Positions 42,770 to 53,006 of a DNA stretch of 64,000 bases are shown piece by piece. The DNA comes from Rhodoferax sp. Its GTDB lineage: Bacteria > Pseudomonadota > Gammaproteobacteria > Burkholderiales > Burkholderiaceae_C. Below the pieces are notes generated by a model. That model had not been told where the DNA came from and searched no databases. It worked only from the letters and a program-made list of their open reading frames with translations. The position numbers were made by a program, and so were the translations under genes. The stretch is taken from the NCBI RefSeq assembly GCF_030653815.1, contig NZ_JAURYQ010000042.1:81386-145385 (forward strand). The letters run 5' to 3'. The first letter of the stretch is position 1. Each line of letters starts with the position of its first letter.

Positions 42770-45037
42770 TTGTTGGAAGAAGTTGAAGGAATAGTTCAAG
42801 GTCATCGCGACGGCCACGGCTTTGTGATCCGCGACGACGGCGAGTCCGACATCTACCTGGCGCCCAACGAGATGCGCGCTGTTCTGCACAAGGACCGTGT
42901 CAAGGTGCGCATTGTGCGCAGCGACCGCAAGGGCCGACCCGAAGGCCGGGTGGTCGAGATCATGGAGCGCAGCACCCGGGTCATCATTGGCCGCCTGCTT
43001 TGCGAGAGCGGCATCTGGATCGTGGCGCCTGAAGACAAGCGTTATGGCCAGGATGTGATGATCCCCAAAGCCGCCACCGGCCTGGCCAAAGTGGGCCAGG
43101 TGGTGGTGGTCGAATTGACCGAGCCACCGGCGCTGTTTGGTCAACCTGTCGGGCGCATCAAGGAAGTGCTGGGCGAAATGGACGACCCCGGCATGGAGAT
43201 TGAAATTGCGGTGCGCAAGTACGATGTGCCGCATGAGTTTTCGGACGCCTGCATTGCGCAGGCGCGGGCCTTGCCGGACGCGGTGCGGCCGCAGGACAAA
43301 AATCACCGTGTGGACCTGACCGACGTGCCGCTGGTCACCATCGACGGTGAAGACGCGCGCGACTTTGACGATGCGGTGTATTGCGAGCCCGTCAAGATCG
43401 GTAGGGGCAAGGCGGCAGTGTCCGGCTGGCGCTTGCTGGTGGCCATTGCCGATGTCAGCCATTACGTGGAAAACGGTTCGGCCATCGACATCGACGCCTA
43501 CGACCGGGCCACCAGTGTGTATTTTCCGCGCCGTGTCATTCCGATGCTGCCCGAAAAACTGTCCAACGGCCTGTGTTCGCTGAACCCCGAGGTCGAGCGC
43601 CTGTGCATGGTCTGCGACATGATGGTGAGCCCGGACGGCGACGTGACCGCCTACCAGTTTTACCCGGCGGTGATGTGGAGCCACGCGCGTTTCACCTACA
43701 CCGAGGTGGCGGCCATTCTGGCCAACACGCGCGGCCCCGAGGCGTCCAAGCGCAAGGAGCGCATTCCCGATTTGATGAACCTGCACGATGTGTACCGCGC
43801 GCTGCTCAAGTCGCGCGCGCGCCGTGGTGCGGTTGATTTTGAAACCGTGGAAACCCAGATTGTTTGCGACGACGCCGGCCACATTGAAAAGATCATTCCG
43901 CGCACCCGCAACGACGCGCACAAGCTCATCGAAGAAGCCATGCTGGCGGCCAATGTGTGCAGTGCCGATTTCATTGCGCAAGGCAAACACGTGGGCCTGT
44001 ACCGGGTGCACGAAGGCCCGACGCCCGAGAAAATTGAAATCCTGCGCAATTTCCTGAAGATCACCGGCATTGGCATGAACGTCAGCGACGACCCGGCGCC
44101 GGGTGAGTTCCAGGCCATTGCCAACGCCACCAAGGACCGCCCGGACGCGCAGCAGATTCACACCATGCTGCTGCGGTCCATGCAGCAGGCCATTTACACG
44201 CCCGACAACAACGGCCACTTTGGCCTGGCGTTTGATGCCTACACCCACTTCACCAGCCCGATCCGGCGCTACCCTGATTTGCTGGTGCACCGCGTCATCA
44301 AGGCGATTTTGCTCAAGAGCAAATACCAGTTGCCTACCTTGCCGACACCGGGTGAGGCGCACGCCAAGCTGTCCAAGCGCCTTGAGAAAAACCTGGCCGC
44401 CAAGGTCAAGGAGCCGGGTCAGAAACCCCGCAAGCTCAGCGTTGACATGCAGGCCTGGCAGGCTGCGGGCCTGCATTGCAGCGCCAACGAACGCCGTGCC
44501 GACGAAGCCAGCCGTGACGTCGAGGCCTGGCTCAAATGCAAGTACATGCGCGAGCATCTGGGCGAGGAATTCAGCGGTGTGGTCAGTGCCGTCACCAGTT
44601 TCGGCATTTTTGTCACGCTCGATGCCATGTTCGTCGAAGGCCTGGTGCACATCACCGAGCTGGGCGGCGAGTACTACCGCTTTGATGAAGCGCGCCAGGA
44701 GTTGCGCGGCGAGCGCACCGGCATGCGTTACGTGCTGGGCACCCGTGTGCGCGTGCAGGTGAGCCGGGTCGACCTGGATGGGCGGCGCATTGATTTCCGC
44801 CTGCTCACCGATGGTGATGGCCTGTTGCCCCGTTTGTCCAAGGACCGTGACCTGGGCAGCGATGGCGCTGACAGAAAAGTGTTTGAGGACGATGCCGGTG
44901 GCGCCAAGGGCGGCCGGCGCAGCCGTAACATCACCGAGCCTTTGCCGCGCGCAGGGACTGCCAAGCGCGCCGGTGCCAAGGTGCCTGCGCCTGCCAAAGC
45001 CAAGGACAAGGCGCGCAAACCACGCCGTCGCAGTTGA
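42770..45037 (+). CDS. rnr: Ribonuclease R
   Basis: The frame is open from 42692, but that ATG lies within the opposite-strand tRNA. Family similarity begins near [18 protein letters not shown], so I place the start at TTG 42770 with low certainty. About 755 residues: cold-shock domains, the RNB catalytic domain ([18 protein letters not shown] with the metal-binding Asp cluster; [15 protein letters not shown]), an S1 domain ([25 protein letters not shown]) and a basic Lys/Arg-rich tail. It degrades structured RNA 3' to 5'. Confidence 0.93.
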   Translation: MLEEVEGIVQGHRDGHGFVIRDDGESDIYLAPNEMRAVLHKDRVKVRIVRSDRKGRPEGRVVEIMERSTRVIIGRLLCESGIWIVAPEDKRYGQDVMIPKAATGLAKVGQVVVVELTEPPALFGQPVGRIKEVLGEMDDPGMEIEIAVRKYDVPHEFSDACIAQARALPDAVRPQDKNHRVDLTDVPLVTIDGEDARDFDDAVYCEPVKIGRGKAAVSGWRLLVAIADVSHYVENGSAIDIDAYDRATSVYFPRRVIPMLPEKLSNGLCSLNPEVERLCMVCDMMVSPDGDVTAYQFYPAVMWSHARFTYTEVAAILANTRGPEASKRKERIPDLMNLHDVYRALLKSRARRGAVDFETVETQIVCDDAGHIEKIIPRTRNDAHKLIEEAMLAANVCSADFIAQGKHVGLYRVHEGPTPEKIEILRNFLKITGIGMNVSDDPAPGEFQAIANATKDRPDAQQIHTMLLRSMQQAIYTPDNNGHFGLAFDAYTHFTSPIRRYPDLLVHRVIKAILLKSKYQLPTLPTPGEAHAKLSKRLEKNLAAKVKEPGQKPRKLSVDMQAWQAAGLHCSANERRADEASRDVEAWLKCKYMREHLGEEFSGVVSAVTSFGIFVTLDAMFVEGLVHITELGGEYYRFDEARQELRGERTGMRYVLGTRVRVQVSRVDLDGRRIDFRLLTDGDGLLPRLSKDRDLGSDGADRKVFEDDAGGAKGGRRSRNITEPLPRAGTAKRAGAKVPAPAKAKDKARKPRRRS

Positions 45038-45069
45038 TCAATTTCAATCAATCAATCAAACAAAATAAC

Positions 45070-45828
45070 ATGACAGAAACAAACAAAGTCGCCCTGGTCA
45101 CCGGGGCAGGATCCGGTATTGGAAAAGCGGCCGCGCTGGCCTTGTTGGCGGGTGGCTGGCAGGTGGTTCTGGCCGGGCGGCGCTTGCAGCCCTTGCAGGA
45201 CGTGGTGGCCTTGTCAGGCGCACCTGAGCGTGCCCTGGCCGTGGCGGCCGATGTCTCACAGGAGGCTTCGGTGGTGGCCTTGTTTGATGCCGCCGTGCAG
45301 AAGTTTGGCCGTGTCGACGTGTTGTTCAACAACGCCGGCACCAGCGCACCGCCCGGTGTGTTGCTGGAAGACCTGTCATTGGCCGACTGGCAAAAGGTGG
45401 TGGACATCAACCTGACCGGCATGTTCTTGTGCCTGCGCCAGGCCTTTCGCGTCATGAAGGCCCAAAGCCCGATGGGCGGGCGCATCATCAACAACGGCTC
45501 CATCTCGGCCACCACGCCGCGCCCCAATTCGGTGGCTTACACCGCCACCAAACACGGGGTGTCGGGCCTGACCAAAACCGCTTCGCTCGATGGTCGCAAG
45601 TACGGCATTGCGGTGGGCCAGATCGACATTGGCAACGCCGCCACCGACATGACGCAAGCCATGCAGACCGGCATCTTGCAAGCCAATGGCACTCGCGCCG
45701 TCGAGCCGGTGATGGACGTGGCGATTGTGGGCCAGTCGGTGCTTTACATGGCCAATTTGCCTTTGCAGGCCAACGTCATGTTTCACACCGTCATGGCCAC
45801 CAACATGCCCTTCGCCGGGCGCGGTTAA
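45070..45828 (+). CDS. Short-chain dehydrogenase/reductase
   Basis: Start ATG 45070 ([20 protein letters not shown]). The 252-residue classical SDR has TGAGSGIGK (cofactor), [10 protein letters not shown], the active-site Ser in [12 protein letters not shown] and YTATKHG (Tyr and Lys). The substrate cannot be read from sequence; cofactor preference is also unclear. It lies 32 bases after rnr and converges with nnr, with which it overlaps by 4 bases. Confidence 0.88.
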   Translation: MTETNKVALVTGAGSGIGKAAALALLAGGWQVVLAGRRLQPLQDVVALSGAPERALAVAADVSQEASVVALFDAAVQKFGRVDVLFNNAGTSAPPGVLLEDLSLADWQKVVDINLTGMFLCLRQAFRVMKAQSPMGGRIINNGSISATTPRPNSVAYTATKHGVSGLTKTASLDGRKYGIAVGQIDIGNAATDMTQAMQTGILQANGTRAVEPVMDVAIVGQSVLYMANLPLQANVMFHTVMATNMPFAGRG

Positions 45829-47363
45829 GCCAGCGCGTGGGCCAGTTGCGACGCCGTCAGCGCCTGCCGCTGCGGCCAATGGTCGGCCACCTGGCCATGC
45901 TGATAAACAGCCTGGCAGGCGGCATCAAAGCCATTTAAACCCTGCGCCAGGCGCGCACCAATCAAACCCGCCAGCACATCGCCGGTGCCGCCCGTGGCCA
46001 ACTTGGCGTTGCCGGTCGGGTTGATGACCGGCGTCCGGTCGGCTTGTGCAATGACCGTGCCGGAACCCTTGAGCACGACCGTGCAGGCGAAGCGCTGGGC
46101 CAGTTGCTGCGCACAGCCGAGCCGGTTGGCCTGAAGTTGAGCCGTGCTGCACGCCAGCAGTCGGGCTGCCTCCAGCGGGTGTGGGGTCAGCACGGTGGTG
46201 CGTTGTTGCTGGCCACGCGCGCACAGCAGTGCTTGCAGCGGCGCGGATTGGGCAATGGCATTGAGCGCGTCGGCATCCAGCACCAGGTTTGCCGCCGAGT
46301 TCAACAGCCCGGGTAAATGCGCTGCGATGTCGGTGCCACCGCCGCAGCCACACACCACGCTCATGCTGTCCAGGGCCAGTGTTTCCAAAGCCCGGAACAT
46401 CAGTTCAGGCTGGCTTGGGTCGAGAGGCATGGCCCGGTCGTCCAGCAGGCTGACAAACACCCGGCCCGCACCGCCATGCAGCGCCGCCGAACCCGCCAGC
46501 AGCGCGGCACCCGTCATGCCTTTGGCGCCACCGACCACGACCACATCGCCATAGCTGCCTTTGTGGCTGGCATGCGCCCGGACCGCTGTCGTCGGCTCCC
46601 CACCCAGCCAGGCGCTGGGTTCCACGGTACTTGCTTGCCCGTGCTGCAAATCGTCCAGCCAGACGCAGCCTGCCAGATCGCGCCCGTGGCCGGTGAAGAG
46701 GCCGGGCTTGAGGGTCAGCAGGCTCAGGGTGTGGCTGGCTTTGACGCTTGTCGTGCATGCCGCTCCGGTGTCTGCCTGCAAACCGGTGGGCACATCAACG
46801 GACAACACGGGTGCGCCGTGGCGGTTGATGTGCGCAATCCAGTCGGCCATTTGCCCGGCAGGCTCGCGCAGTTGGGAGCCAATGCCCAGCAACGCATCAA
46901 TGCACAGGTCAAAATTTTCAGGAGGTGTGTCGACAAAGGGCACGCCCGCGCCCATCGCGTTAAGCCAGGAAGTTTTGGTGTCTTCGGGCGCTTGGAGTTT
47001 GGGCGGCAGAGCGTTCTGCGCAGGTAAAAGGAGGAGCCCGCAGGGCGGGGGACACGCAGCAGAACGCTCTGCCGCCCAGGCTCCTTGATCGGGCGTGCCC
47101 AGCCAGCTCACCACAGGCTGTTTGCCCCAGCGCTGCAAATGCATGGCCGCTTCCAGGCCGTCGCCGCCGTTGTTGCCGGGGCCGGCCGCCACCCAGATAC
47201 GTTGGGCGTGTGGCGCCACAGCCAGCGCCAGCTTGGCCACAGCCAGCCCGGCGCGGGACATCAGGGTGTGCGGGGGCAGGACTTGTTGCGCTTGTTGTTC
47301 AAGCAGCCGTGTCGCTGCCACGTCATACAGCGCTTGGGGTTTGTGAAAATTGACCCGTTGCAC
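45825..47363 (-). CDS. nnr: Bifunctional NAD(P)H-hydrate epimerase/dehydratase, with a repeat-derived insertion
   Basis: The 512-residue protein joins an N-terminal YjeF_N epimerase ([18 protein letters not shown]) to a C-terminal ADP-dependent NAD(P)HX dehydratase ([47 protein letters not shown]). It repairs hydrated NAD(P)H. Around residues 95-130 it contains an extra segment, [16 protein letters not shown] followed by [15 protein letters not shown], encoded by a palindromic repeat pair (46994-47084). This falls in a surface position after the first domain's early part. The frame stays open, so the enzyme may still work. Confidence 0.92.
   Translation of the reverse strand: MQRVNFHKPQALYDVAATRLLEQQAQQVLPPHTLMSRAGLAVAKLALAVAPHAQRIWVAAGPGNNGGDGLEAAMHLQRWGKQPVVSWLGTPDQGAWAAERSAACPPPCGLLLLPAQNALPPKLQAPEDTKTSWLNAMGAGVPFVDTPPENFDLCIDALLGIGSQLREPAGQMADWIAHINRHGAPVLSVDVPTGLQADTGAACTTSVKASHTLSLLTLKPGLFTGHGRDLAGCVWLDDLQHGQASTVEPSAWLGGEPTTAVRAHASHKGSYGDVVVVGGAKGMTGAALLAGSAALHGGAGRVFVSLLDDRAMPLDPSQPELMFRALETLALDSMSVVCGCGGGTDIAAHLPGLLNSAANLVLDADALNAIAQSAPLQALLCARGQQQRTTVLTPHPLEAARLLACSTAQLQANRLGCAQQLAQRFACTVVLKGSGTVIAQADRTPVINPTGNAKLATGGTGDVLAGLIGARLAQGLNGFDAACQAVYQHGQVADHWPQRQALTASQLAHALA
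46994..47084. repeat. Palindromic repeat pair inserted in nnr
   Basis: GGGCGGCAGAGCGTTCTGC at 47001-47019 and its exact reverse complement at 47059-47077 form 19-bp arms around a 39-base loop. A third copy of the arm, extended to 35 bases (GGAGCCTGGGCGGCAGAGCG and on to CAGGTAAA), occurs at 63828-63862. The element adds about 30 codons in frame to nnr. Confidence 0.88.
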
Positions 47364-47378
47364 GGCGCGACTCCAGGC

Positions 47379-48266
47379 TTAGAACTCGAAGCAGTCACCT
47401 TCGCGGGCCAGGCGATAGGTGGGGTCACCGGGGCGGTGCGGGTGCGCTGCGACAGCCTCGGCAAAAGCGGCCTCCAGCGCGTCGTCGCTGCGCGAGGGTT
47501 CGTGGTGGGTGCAGAACAGGTTCTTGACCCCGGCCTTCTTGGCATAGTCAATGCTGGACTGGTAAGTGCCGTGCCCCCAGCCTTTCTTGGCCGGGTATTC
47601 GTCGGCGGTATAGGAGGCGTCCGTGATCAGCACGTCGACCCCCTGCATGGCGCGAATCAGGTAGTCATTCCGGGCTTCAAGCTCAAGTTGGCATTGCGCA
47701 TAACCGGCGTCATCGGGCGCGTAAATGTTGTAGGGCGGTTCGTGGTCGCCGGTGAAAAAGAGGGACTTGCCGTTGGCTTCAATCCGGTAGCCAAAGTCAA
47801 CCACCGGGTGGCTCATCATGAACGGCGTGACGGTGGCGCTGCCAATTTGAATGCTTTGATCGGGCGCCAGCGTGACGTACTCGATGCGCGCCTTCATCTC
47901 TTCTTCGCGCACCGGGAAATAGCTGTATTGAAGCTGCACCGCCATGACCTGCTCGATCCCTTTGCCCGACACCGGGTCATGGGCGCCATGCAGCCGCAGG
48001 GTGTTGCCGGCAATAAAGTTGGGTACGAAAAACGGCAAGCCCTGAATATGGTCCCAATGCGAATGGGTGATCAGCACATTGGCCGTCACCGGCAATTCTT
48101 TCAGCAGGGTCTGCGACAACGGGAAAATACCGGTGCCGGCGTCAAGAATGATGAGCTCGTTGTTGTCGGTGCGAATTTCGATGCAGGTGGTGTTGCCACC
48201 ATAACGGACGGTGTTGGGGCCCGGCGAGGCGATGGAACCGCGGACTCCCCAAAATTTGACTTTCAT
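47379..48266 (-). CDS. Metallo-beta-lactamase-fold hydrolase
   Basis: The 295-residue protein begins KVKFWGVRGSIASPGPNTVRYGGNTTCIEI and has the metal motif THSHWDHIQG, FTGDHEPPYN, a GVDVLITDASYT motif and CTHHEPSRSDD near the end. This subgroup is often called an MBL-fold or cyclic phosphodiesterase-like protein. Its substrate is not known. It is divergent from the cobalamin riboswitch region. The stretch 48267-48460 between them holds no gene. Confidence 0.85.
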   Translation of the reverse strand: MKVKFWGVRGSIASPGPNTVRYGGNTTCIEIRTDNNELIILDAGTGIFPLSQTLLKELPVTANVLITHSHWDHIQGLPFFVPNFIAGNTLRLHGAHDPVSGKGIEQVMAVQLQYSYFPVREEEMKARIEYVTLAPDQSIQIGSATVTPFMMSHPVVDFGYRIEANGKSLFFTGDHEPPYNIYAPDDAGYAQCQLELEARNDYLIRAMQGVDVLITDASYTADEYPAKKGWGHGTYQSSIDYAKKAGVKNLFCTHHEPSRSDDALEAAFAEAVAAHPHRPGDPTYRLAREGDCFEF

Positions 48267-48460
48267 GCCATACCTTTAATTTTTCGAATGACCGGCCCTT
48301 GTGGAAGCTCAATAACAAGGCTGTGATTCGTGTCTCGACTGGCTAAGCGCATGGGTGTCAATCGTACTGCAAAAGGTTTTTGGTCAAGACAGTTTTACGC
48401 CAGTTTACATTTGCGCCGGGGAAAAATGGTTTTTGGGAAATACACCACTAAAATTCCCTC

Positions 48461-48672
48461 GTTGGTGCTCGCGATGTGGTTCACACGTCGCAGTTCAACG
48501 GGAAGCAGGAGGGTGAGCCAAACTGGCAAGCCTAACCTGCGCTGCCCCCGCAACGGTAAGTGGACGCATCGCAAGATGCCGCTTCCATCACAGCCACTGA
48601 GCGTTTTGAACACGCGCTTGGGAAGGCGATGGAGGTTGATTCCACCAGCCCGGATACCGGCCAACACGGTGG
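48461..48672 (+). promoter_or_regulatory. Cobalamin riboswitch
   Basis: The core has GGGAAGCAGGAGGGTGAGCC, the B12-box region CTGCGCTGCCCCCGCAACGG with TAAGTGG, and the distal CGCTTGGGAAGGCGATGG followed by CCACCAGCCCGGATACCGGCC. These are the conserved adenosylcobalamin/cobalamin aptamer elements in the right order. It lies 66 bases before the BtuB-type receptor gene and should shut off its translation or transcription when B12 is plentiful, probably with the rest of the operon. Confidence 0.93.
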
Positions 48673-48737
48673 CTGCGCGCGCAAGCGTGCAACCGTGACG
48701 CTCATGCACTGTCGGGGACGACGGTGAGGGCATTTTG

Positions 48738-50723
48738 ATGGTTCTTATCTCAATTATGAAAACTTGTATTTTTTCGATGCGCGGTCGCGCTCCCGTGCGC
48801 TTGTGCGCGTCTGTTGTGGCCGTTATGGCTGCGTTTCCGGTGTTGGCGCAGGGACAGACGGCAACGCTCGATGAGGTGGTGGTGAGTGCCGCACGCTTTG
48901 AAGCAGAAGCTTCCAGTTTGCCGTTTGGTGTCAGTGTGATCACCAAGGACGACATCGCTCGCGCTGGCGTGACCACCGTGAATGAGGCGGTGATCAAACT
49001 GCTGGGCGTGCCGGGGCGGGTGGACTATTACGGTGGTGGTGACTACGGACTGGACCTGCGAGGGTTCGGGACGACTGCCGGTAGCAACCAGGTGGTGATT
49101 GTCGATGGCATCAAAATGAATGAGGCAGATTTGGGCGGCACCCGCTTGGCCGGCATTGCGATCAACACGGTTGAGCGCATTGAAGTGCTGCGGGGCAGTG
49201 GCTCGGTGTTGTATGGCGCAGGGGCGACGGGTGGTGTGATTGTGATCACCACCAAGGCCGGACGAGGCGTCGCGCGCAAGAATTCTGCAGACCTGTATGC
49301 CGCAACTGGCAGTTACGGGCTGAACGAGATACGCGCCAACGCGACCTTGGCCTCAGGAGGTTTCTCGATGGACGTGGCTGGTAATAAACGTGACACGGAC
49401 AACCACCGCGACAACTTCAAATCCACGGCTGAAGGCAATTTTGTTCAGGGTCAATGGAGCAATGACTGGCTGCGTGTGGGTGCCAGCCATGCCAATGACA
49501 TGCTGAACAGCGGTTTGCCCGGCTCCTTGACAGCCGCGCAATACCAGGCCGACCCGAGCCAGACCTCCGCTGCCAATGCCAACAAAACGGCCAGTATCAA
49601 AAACGTCCGTGACACCCTGTTTGCCAGCGCGGAACTGGGGGCTTGGCAACTGGGACTGGACGCAGGTCAACGGACAAAAAATCTCAACAGCCTGAACAAT
49701 GGTGTCTCGACCTACCGCTATGACATTGATGCCAGCACGCTGGCCTTGCGCGCCAAATATGAGACCAAGTTTGGCAAGGTTCGCAACGCACTGACGCTGG
49801 GTCATGATCAGGCGGACTGGAAGCGTACGGTGCCTGGCACTTACGGCTCTGTCTCGCAACAAAAGACAAGCGCCCTCTATGCCAAAGATGAATTGATTCT
49901 TGACGGTGGCACGCGTTTGTCAGTTGGTTATCGCTCTGAAAATATCAAACAAACCGACACTTACACCGCCAGCACAGACAGGGATCAGGCAGCCTGGGAA
50001 ATCGGGATCACACAGCCGTTGTCTGAAACCTGGTCCGTCTATGGGCGCTTGGGCAACAGTTTCCGGCTGGCCAACATCGATGAGTTGGGATTTACGACAC
50101 CCGGTGCGGTACTGCAGCCGCAGACCTCGCGTGATGTCGAGTTGGGTAACCGCTGGAAATATGCGGGTGGACGTGTTGAGTTGCGTTACTACCGCAACAG
50201 CTTGACGAATGAATTGGGATATGACCCCACAGTGGCCAATGCCAATTCATGGAGCGGTTTTGGCGCCAACGTCAACTTCGACCCTACGCTGCGCCAAGGA
50301 CTGGAGCTTGAAACCCAGCATGCGTTGACCAAAACGCTCGACTTGCAGCTGACCCTGGGCTTGCGTGAAGCCAAGTTCACCCAAGGTGCGCACAGTGGTA
50401 AAAATGTGCCGCTGGTGGCGGGTACGACGCTGGCACTGCGTGCCGACTGGCGACCTGCTCCTGCCCATTCGGTGAATACCGGTGTGGTCTGGGTGTCCTC
50501 GCAGCATGTGGACTATGACAACGCCTGTACGGTACCCAGTTATGCCACGGTGGATGCGCGCTATGCCTACCAGTGGCGCAATGTGGAGATGTCGTTGGGC
50601 TTGAGCAATCTGCTGGACGCCAAGTACTACACCCAGGCCTTCACTTGCACCGCCGGGGTCACAAACGGCATTTACCCGGAAGCTGGGCGTGCTGTCACTG
50701 CGGCTATGCGGGTGAATTTCTAG
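48738..50723 (+). CDS. btuB: TonB-dependent outer membrane receptor for cobalamin (BtuB type)
   Basis: Start ATG 48738 with GAGGG 7 bases upstream. A signal peptide runs through about residue 35 (LCASVVAVMAAFPVLAQG). The TonB box is TLDEVVVSAAR, the plug domain shows FGVSVITKDDIARAG, GYGLDLRGFG-like GDYGLDLRGFGTT, IEVLRGSGSVLYGAGATGGVI, and a 22-strand barrel ends in MRVNF with a terminal Phe. The riboswitch just upstream supports a cobalamin or cobinamide substrate. At 661 residues it is a typical length. Confidence 0.93.
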   Translation: MVLISIMKTCIFSMRGRAPVRLCASVVAVMAAFPVLAQGQTATLDEVVVSAARFEAEASSLPFGVSVITKDDIARAGVTTVNEAVIKLLGVPGRVDYYGGGDYGLDLRGFGTTAGSNQVVIVDGIKMNEADLGGTRLAGIAINTVERIEVLRGSGSVLYGAGATGGVIVITTKAGRGVARKNSADLYAATGSYGLNEIRANATLASGGFSMDVAGNKRDTDNHRDNFKSTAEGNFVQGQWSNDWLRVGASHANDMLNSGLPGSLTAAQYQADPSQTSAANANKTASIKNVRDTLFASAELGAWQLGLDAGQRTKNLNSLNNGVSTYRYDIDASTLALRAKYETKFGKVRNALTLGHDQADWKRTVPGTYGSVSQQKTSALYAKDELILDGGTRLSVGYRSENIKQTDTYTASTDRDQAAWEIGITQPLSETWSVYGRLGNSFRLANIDELGFTTPGAVLQPQTSRDVELGNRWKYAGGRVELRYYRNSLTNELGYDPTVANANSWSGFGANVNFDPTLRQGLELETQHALTKTLDLQLTLGLREAKFTQGAHSGKNVPLVAGTTLALRADWRPAPAHSVNTGVVWVSSQHVDYDNACTVPSYATVDARYAYQWRNVEMSLGLSNLLDAKYYTQAFTCTAGVTNGIYPEAGRAVTAAMRVNF

Positions 50724-50732
50724 TCAACCATC

Positions 50733-51557
50733 ATGGTCGCTGCTCAGGCGTTCAGCTTGCCCCAAGGCCCGCAGCGCATCGTCTGCCTGACCGAGGAAAC
50801 CACCGAGTGGCTTTACCTGCTGGGGCAGGAGAGCCGCATTGTGGGCATTTCTGGCTACACCGTGCGGCCGCGACGGGCGCGGGAGGAAAAGCCACGGGTG
50901 AGTGCTTTCACCAGCGCCAGGATCGACAAGATTCTGGCGCTGCAACCGGACTGCGTGCTGGGTTTTTCCGACATGCAGGCCGACATTGCTGCGGCGCTGA
51001 TTCGAGCTGGCGTGCAGGTCACGGTGTTCAACCAGCGCAGCGTGGCCGAGATTTTTTCTGTGCTTTACCAGGTGGCGGCGATGGTGGGGCAGGGCGAGCA
51101 GGGGCTGGCCCGCATTGCCGAGATGCAGCAGCAACTGGCGGCCATCGCCAAGGCAGCGGCTGCCTTGCCCCGTCGTCCAAAAATCTATTTCGAAGAATGG
51201 GATGTGCCGCACATCAGCGCCATCCAGTGGGTGTCGGAGCTGATCGGCCTGGCCGGGGGTGACGACATTTTTCCTGAACTGGCGACCCAGTCGTTGGGCA
51301 AAAATCGCATCATTGCGGATGGTGCCGAGATCGTGCGGCGCAACCCCGACATCATCATTGGCTCGTGGTGCGGCAAGAAGTTTCGCCCGGAACTGGTGGC
51401 GGCGCGGACAGGCTGGGGCGAAGTGGCGGCGGTCAAAACCGGGCAACTGTTCGAGATCAAGTCCGCCGACATTTTGCAACCCGGTCCGGCCGCACTGACC
51501 GATGGTGTGGCCGCCTTGCATCGCATCATCATGGATTGGAGTCGTCTGCATGGATAA
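50733..51557 (+). CDS. BtuF-like corrinoid-binding protein without a signal peptide
   Basis: The 274-residue protein aligns with class III periplasmic binding proteins (PQRIVCLTEETTEWLYLLGQ, LALQPDCVLGFSDMQADIAAAL, NPDIIIGSWCGKKF). The N-terminus MVAAQAFSLPQGPQ lacks a hydrophobic stretch, and the frame offers no upstream start giving one. It may be a cytoplasmic corrinoid-binding protein, or exported only if an unusual start is used. A second BtuF with a clear signal peptide is at 52131. It starts 9 bases after btuB and overlaps cobU by 8. Confidence 0.82.
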   Translation: MVAAQAFSLPQGPQRIVCLTEETTEWLYLLGQESRIVGISGYTVRPRRAREEKPRVSAFTSARIDKILALQPDCVLGFSDMQADIAAALIRAGVQVTVFNQRSVAEIFSVLYQVAAMVGQGEQGLARIAEMQQQLAAIAKAAAALPRRPKIYFEEWDVPHISAIQWVSELIGLAGGDDIFPELATQSLGKNRIIADGAEIVRRNPDIIIGSWCGKKFRPELVAARTGWGEVAAVKTGQLFEIKSADILQPGPAALTDGVAALHRIIMDWSRLHG

Positions 51558-52134
51558 GGTCCTGCCAGTCGCCCGCAGCGAGTTGATTCTGGGCGGTCAG
51601 AAAAGTGGCAAGTCGCGCCGGGCTGAAGTGCTGGCGCAAAGCTGGCTGGCGCAATCTGGAAGCCACCGCGCGGTGATGATTGCCACCGGGCAAGCCTGGG
51701 ACGACGAGATGACGCAGCGCATTGCCCGCCACCAGGCAGACCGGGCGCAGCGCGTACCGGGCATGATCACGGTGGAAGAGCCTTTGCACCTGGCCCAGGC
51801 CATCCAGCGTCACAGCACCCCTGACACCCTGATCGTGGTCGATTGCCTGACGCTGTGGCTGACCAACTGGCTCATGCCGGTGCATGGCAATGCGGCGGTT
51901 ACTGAACAGACGCTGCCAGCTGAAACTGGGCAGCTGTTGCAGTCGATCAGCAACGCTCCCGGGCCGCTGGTGCTGGTCGGCAACGAGATCGGCCTGGGCG
52001 TGATCCCGCTGGGGCGCGAGGTGCGCGTGTTTGTCGATGCGCTGGGCCTGCTCAACCAGCAGGTGGCCGCCGCCTGCGCGCGTGTCACGCTGATGGCCGC
52101 GGGCCTGCCCCTGACTTTGAAGGACGTGTCATGA
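51550..52134 (+). CDS. cobU: Adenosylcobinamide kinase / adenosylcobinamide-phosphate guanylyltransferase
   Basis: Start ATG 51550 (MDKVLPVARSELILGGQKSG). The 194-residue protein has the P-loop GGQKSGKSRRAE, MIATGQAWDDEMTQRIARHQADR (with the guanylylated-His region), VVDCLTLWLTNWL and GNEIGLGVIPLGREVR. It phosphorylates adenosylcobinamide and adds GMP to make adenosylcobinamide-GDP. It overlaps btuF by 4 bases. Confidence 0.95.
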   Translation: MDKVLPVARSELILGGQKSGKSRRAEVLAQSWLAQSGSHRAVMIATGQAWDDEMTQRIARHQADRAQRVPGMITVEEPLHLAQAIQRHSTPDTLIVVDCLTLWLTNWLMPVHGNAAVTEQTLPAETGQLLQSISNAPGPLVLVGNEIGLGVIPLGREVRVFVDALGLLNQQVAAACARVTLMAAGLPLTLKDVS

Positions 52135-53006
52135 AGCGTTTGATATGCCTGGCCCTGATGTTTTTTGCCGCACTGGCCCACACCTATGAAGTCACTGACG
52201 ACACCGGGGTGGTGGTGTATTTTGAGCAGCCGCCGCAACGCATCGTCAGCCTCTTGCCCTCGTTGGCCGAGACCGTGTGCGCGCTGGGCCAGTGTGCCAG
52301 GTTGGTGGGGGTGGACCGTTATTCGGATTACCCGGTCAGCCTCAAGAAACTGCCGCAAGTGGGCGGCGGGCTCGACCCGAACATCGAGGCCATTGTCGCC
52401 CTGCGCCCCGACCTGGTGTTGATGGCCACCTCCTCGCGTGCCAGCGAGCGGCTGCGCACGCTGGGCATCCGGGTGCTGTCGCTGGAGCCCAAAACCCATG
52501 CCGACGTGCAGCGGGTGATGCTCAAAATTGGCCAGGTGCTGGGCGTGGCGGACGCTGCCAGCATCTGGCGCACCATTGACGCGGCGGTGTCGGCGGCGGC
52601 GCAGTCGCTGCCAGTCGGTGCGCGTAGCACGCGGGTGTACTTTGAGGTCAACCAGGGGCCGTATGCGGCGGGCGAATCGTCCTTCATTGGTGAAACCCTG
52701 ACGCGCCTGGGGGTGAAAAACATCGTGCCCGCCGCGCTGGGGCCGTTTCCCAAGCTCAACCCTGAGTTCATCGTGCGCGCCAACCCCGACGTCATCATGA
52801 TCGGCGAGCGTAGCGCGGGCGGCCTGACGCAGCGCCCCGGCTGGCACAGCATTCGCGCCGTGCGCGAAGGTCGGCTGTGCATTTTCGCCACCGAGCAGGC
52901 CAATGCGCTGGTGCGCCCGGGCCCGCGCATGGCTGAAGGTGCGCGGCTGATGGCGCAGTGCCTGGCAGACAAGGCGCCGTCGGTGGCCAGAAAGCGAATT
53001 CCGTGA
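52131..53006 (+). CDS. btuF: Periplasmic vitamin B12-binding protein
   Basis: The 291-residue protein has a short signal peptide (KRLICLALMFFAALAHTYE). The binding domain follows with PQRIVSLLPSLAETVCALGQ, LVGVDRYSDYP, LPQVGGGLDPNIEAIVALRPDLVLM and NPDVIMIGE. It delivers corrinoids to the BtuCD importer encoded directly downstream; its TGA overlaps the GTG start of btuC. Sequence after PNIEAI is the standard BtuF lobe. Confidence 0.94.
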   Translation: MKRLICLALMFFAALAHTYEVTDDTGVVVYFEQPPQRIVSLLPSLAETVCALGQCARLVGVDRYSDYPVSLKKLPQVGGGLDPNIEAIVALRPDLVLMATSSRASERLRTLGIRVLSLEPKTHADVQRVMLKIGQVLGVADAASIWRTIDAAVSAAAQSLPVGARSTRVYFEVNQGPYAAGESSFIGETLTRLGVKNIVPAALGPFPKLNPEFIVRANPDVIMIGERSAGGLTQRPGWHSIRAVREGRLCIFATEQANALVRPGPRMAEGARLMAQCLADKAPSVARKRIP

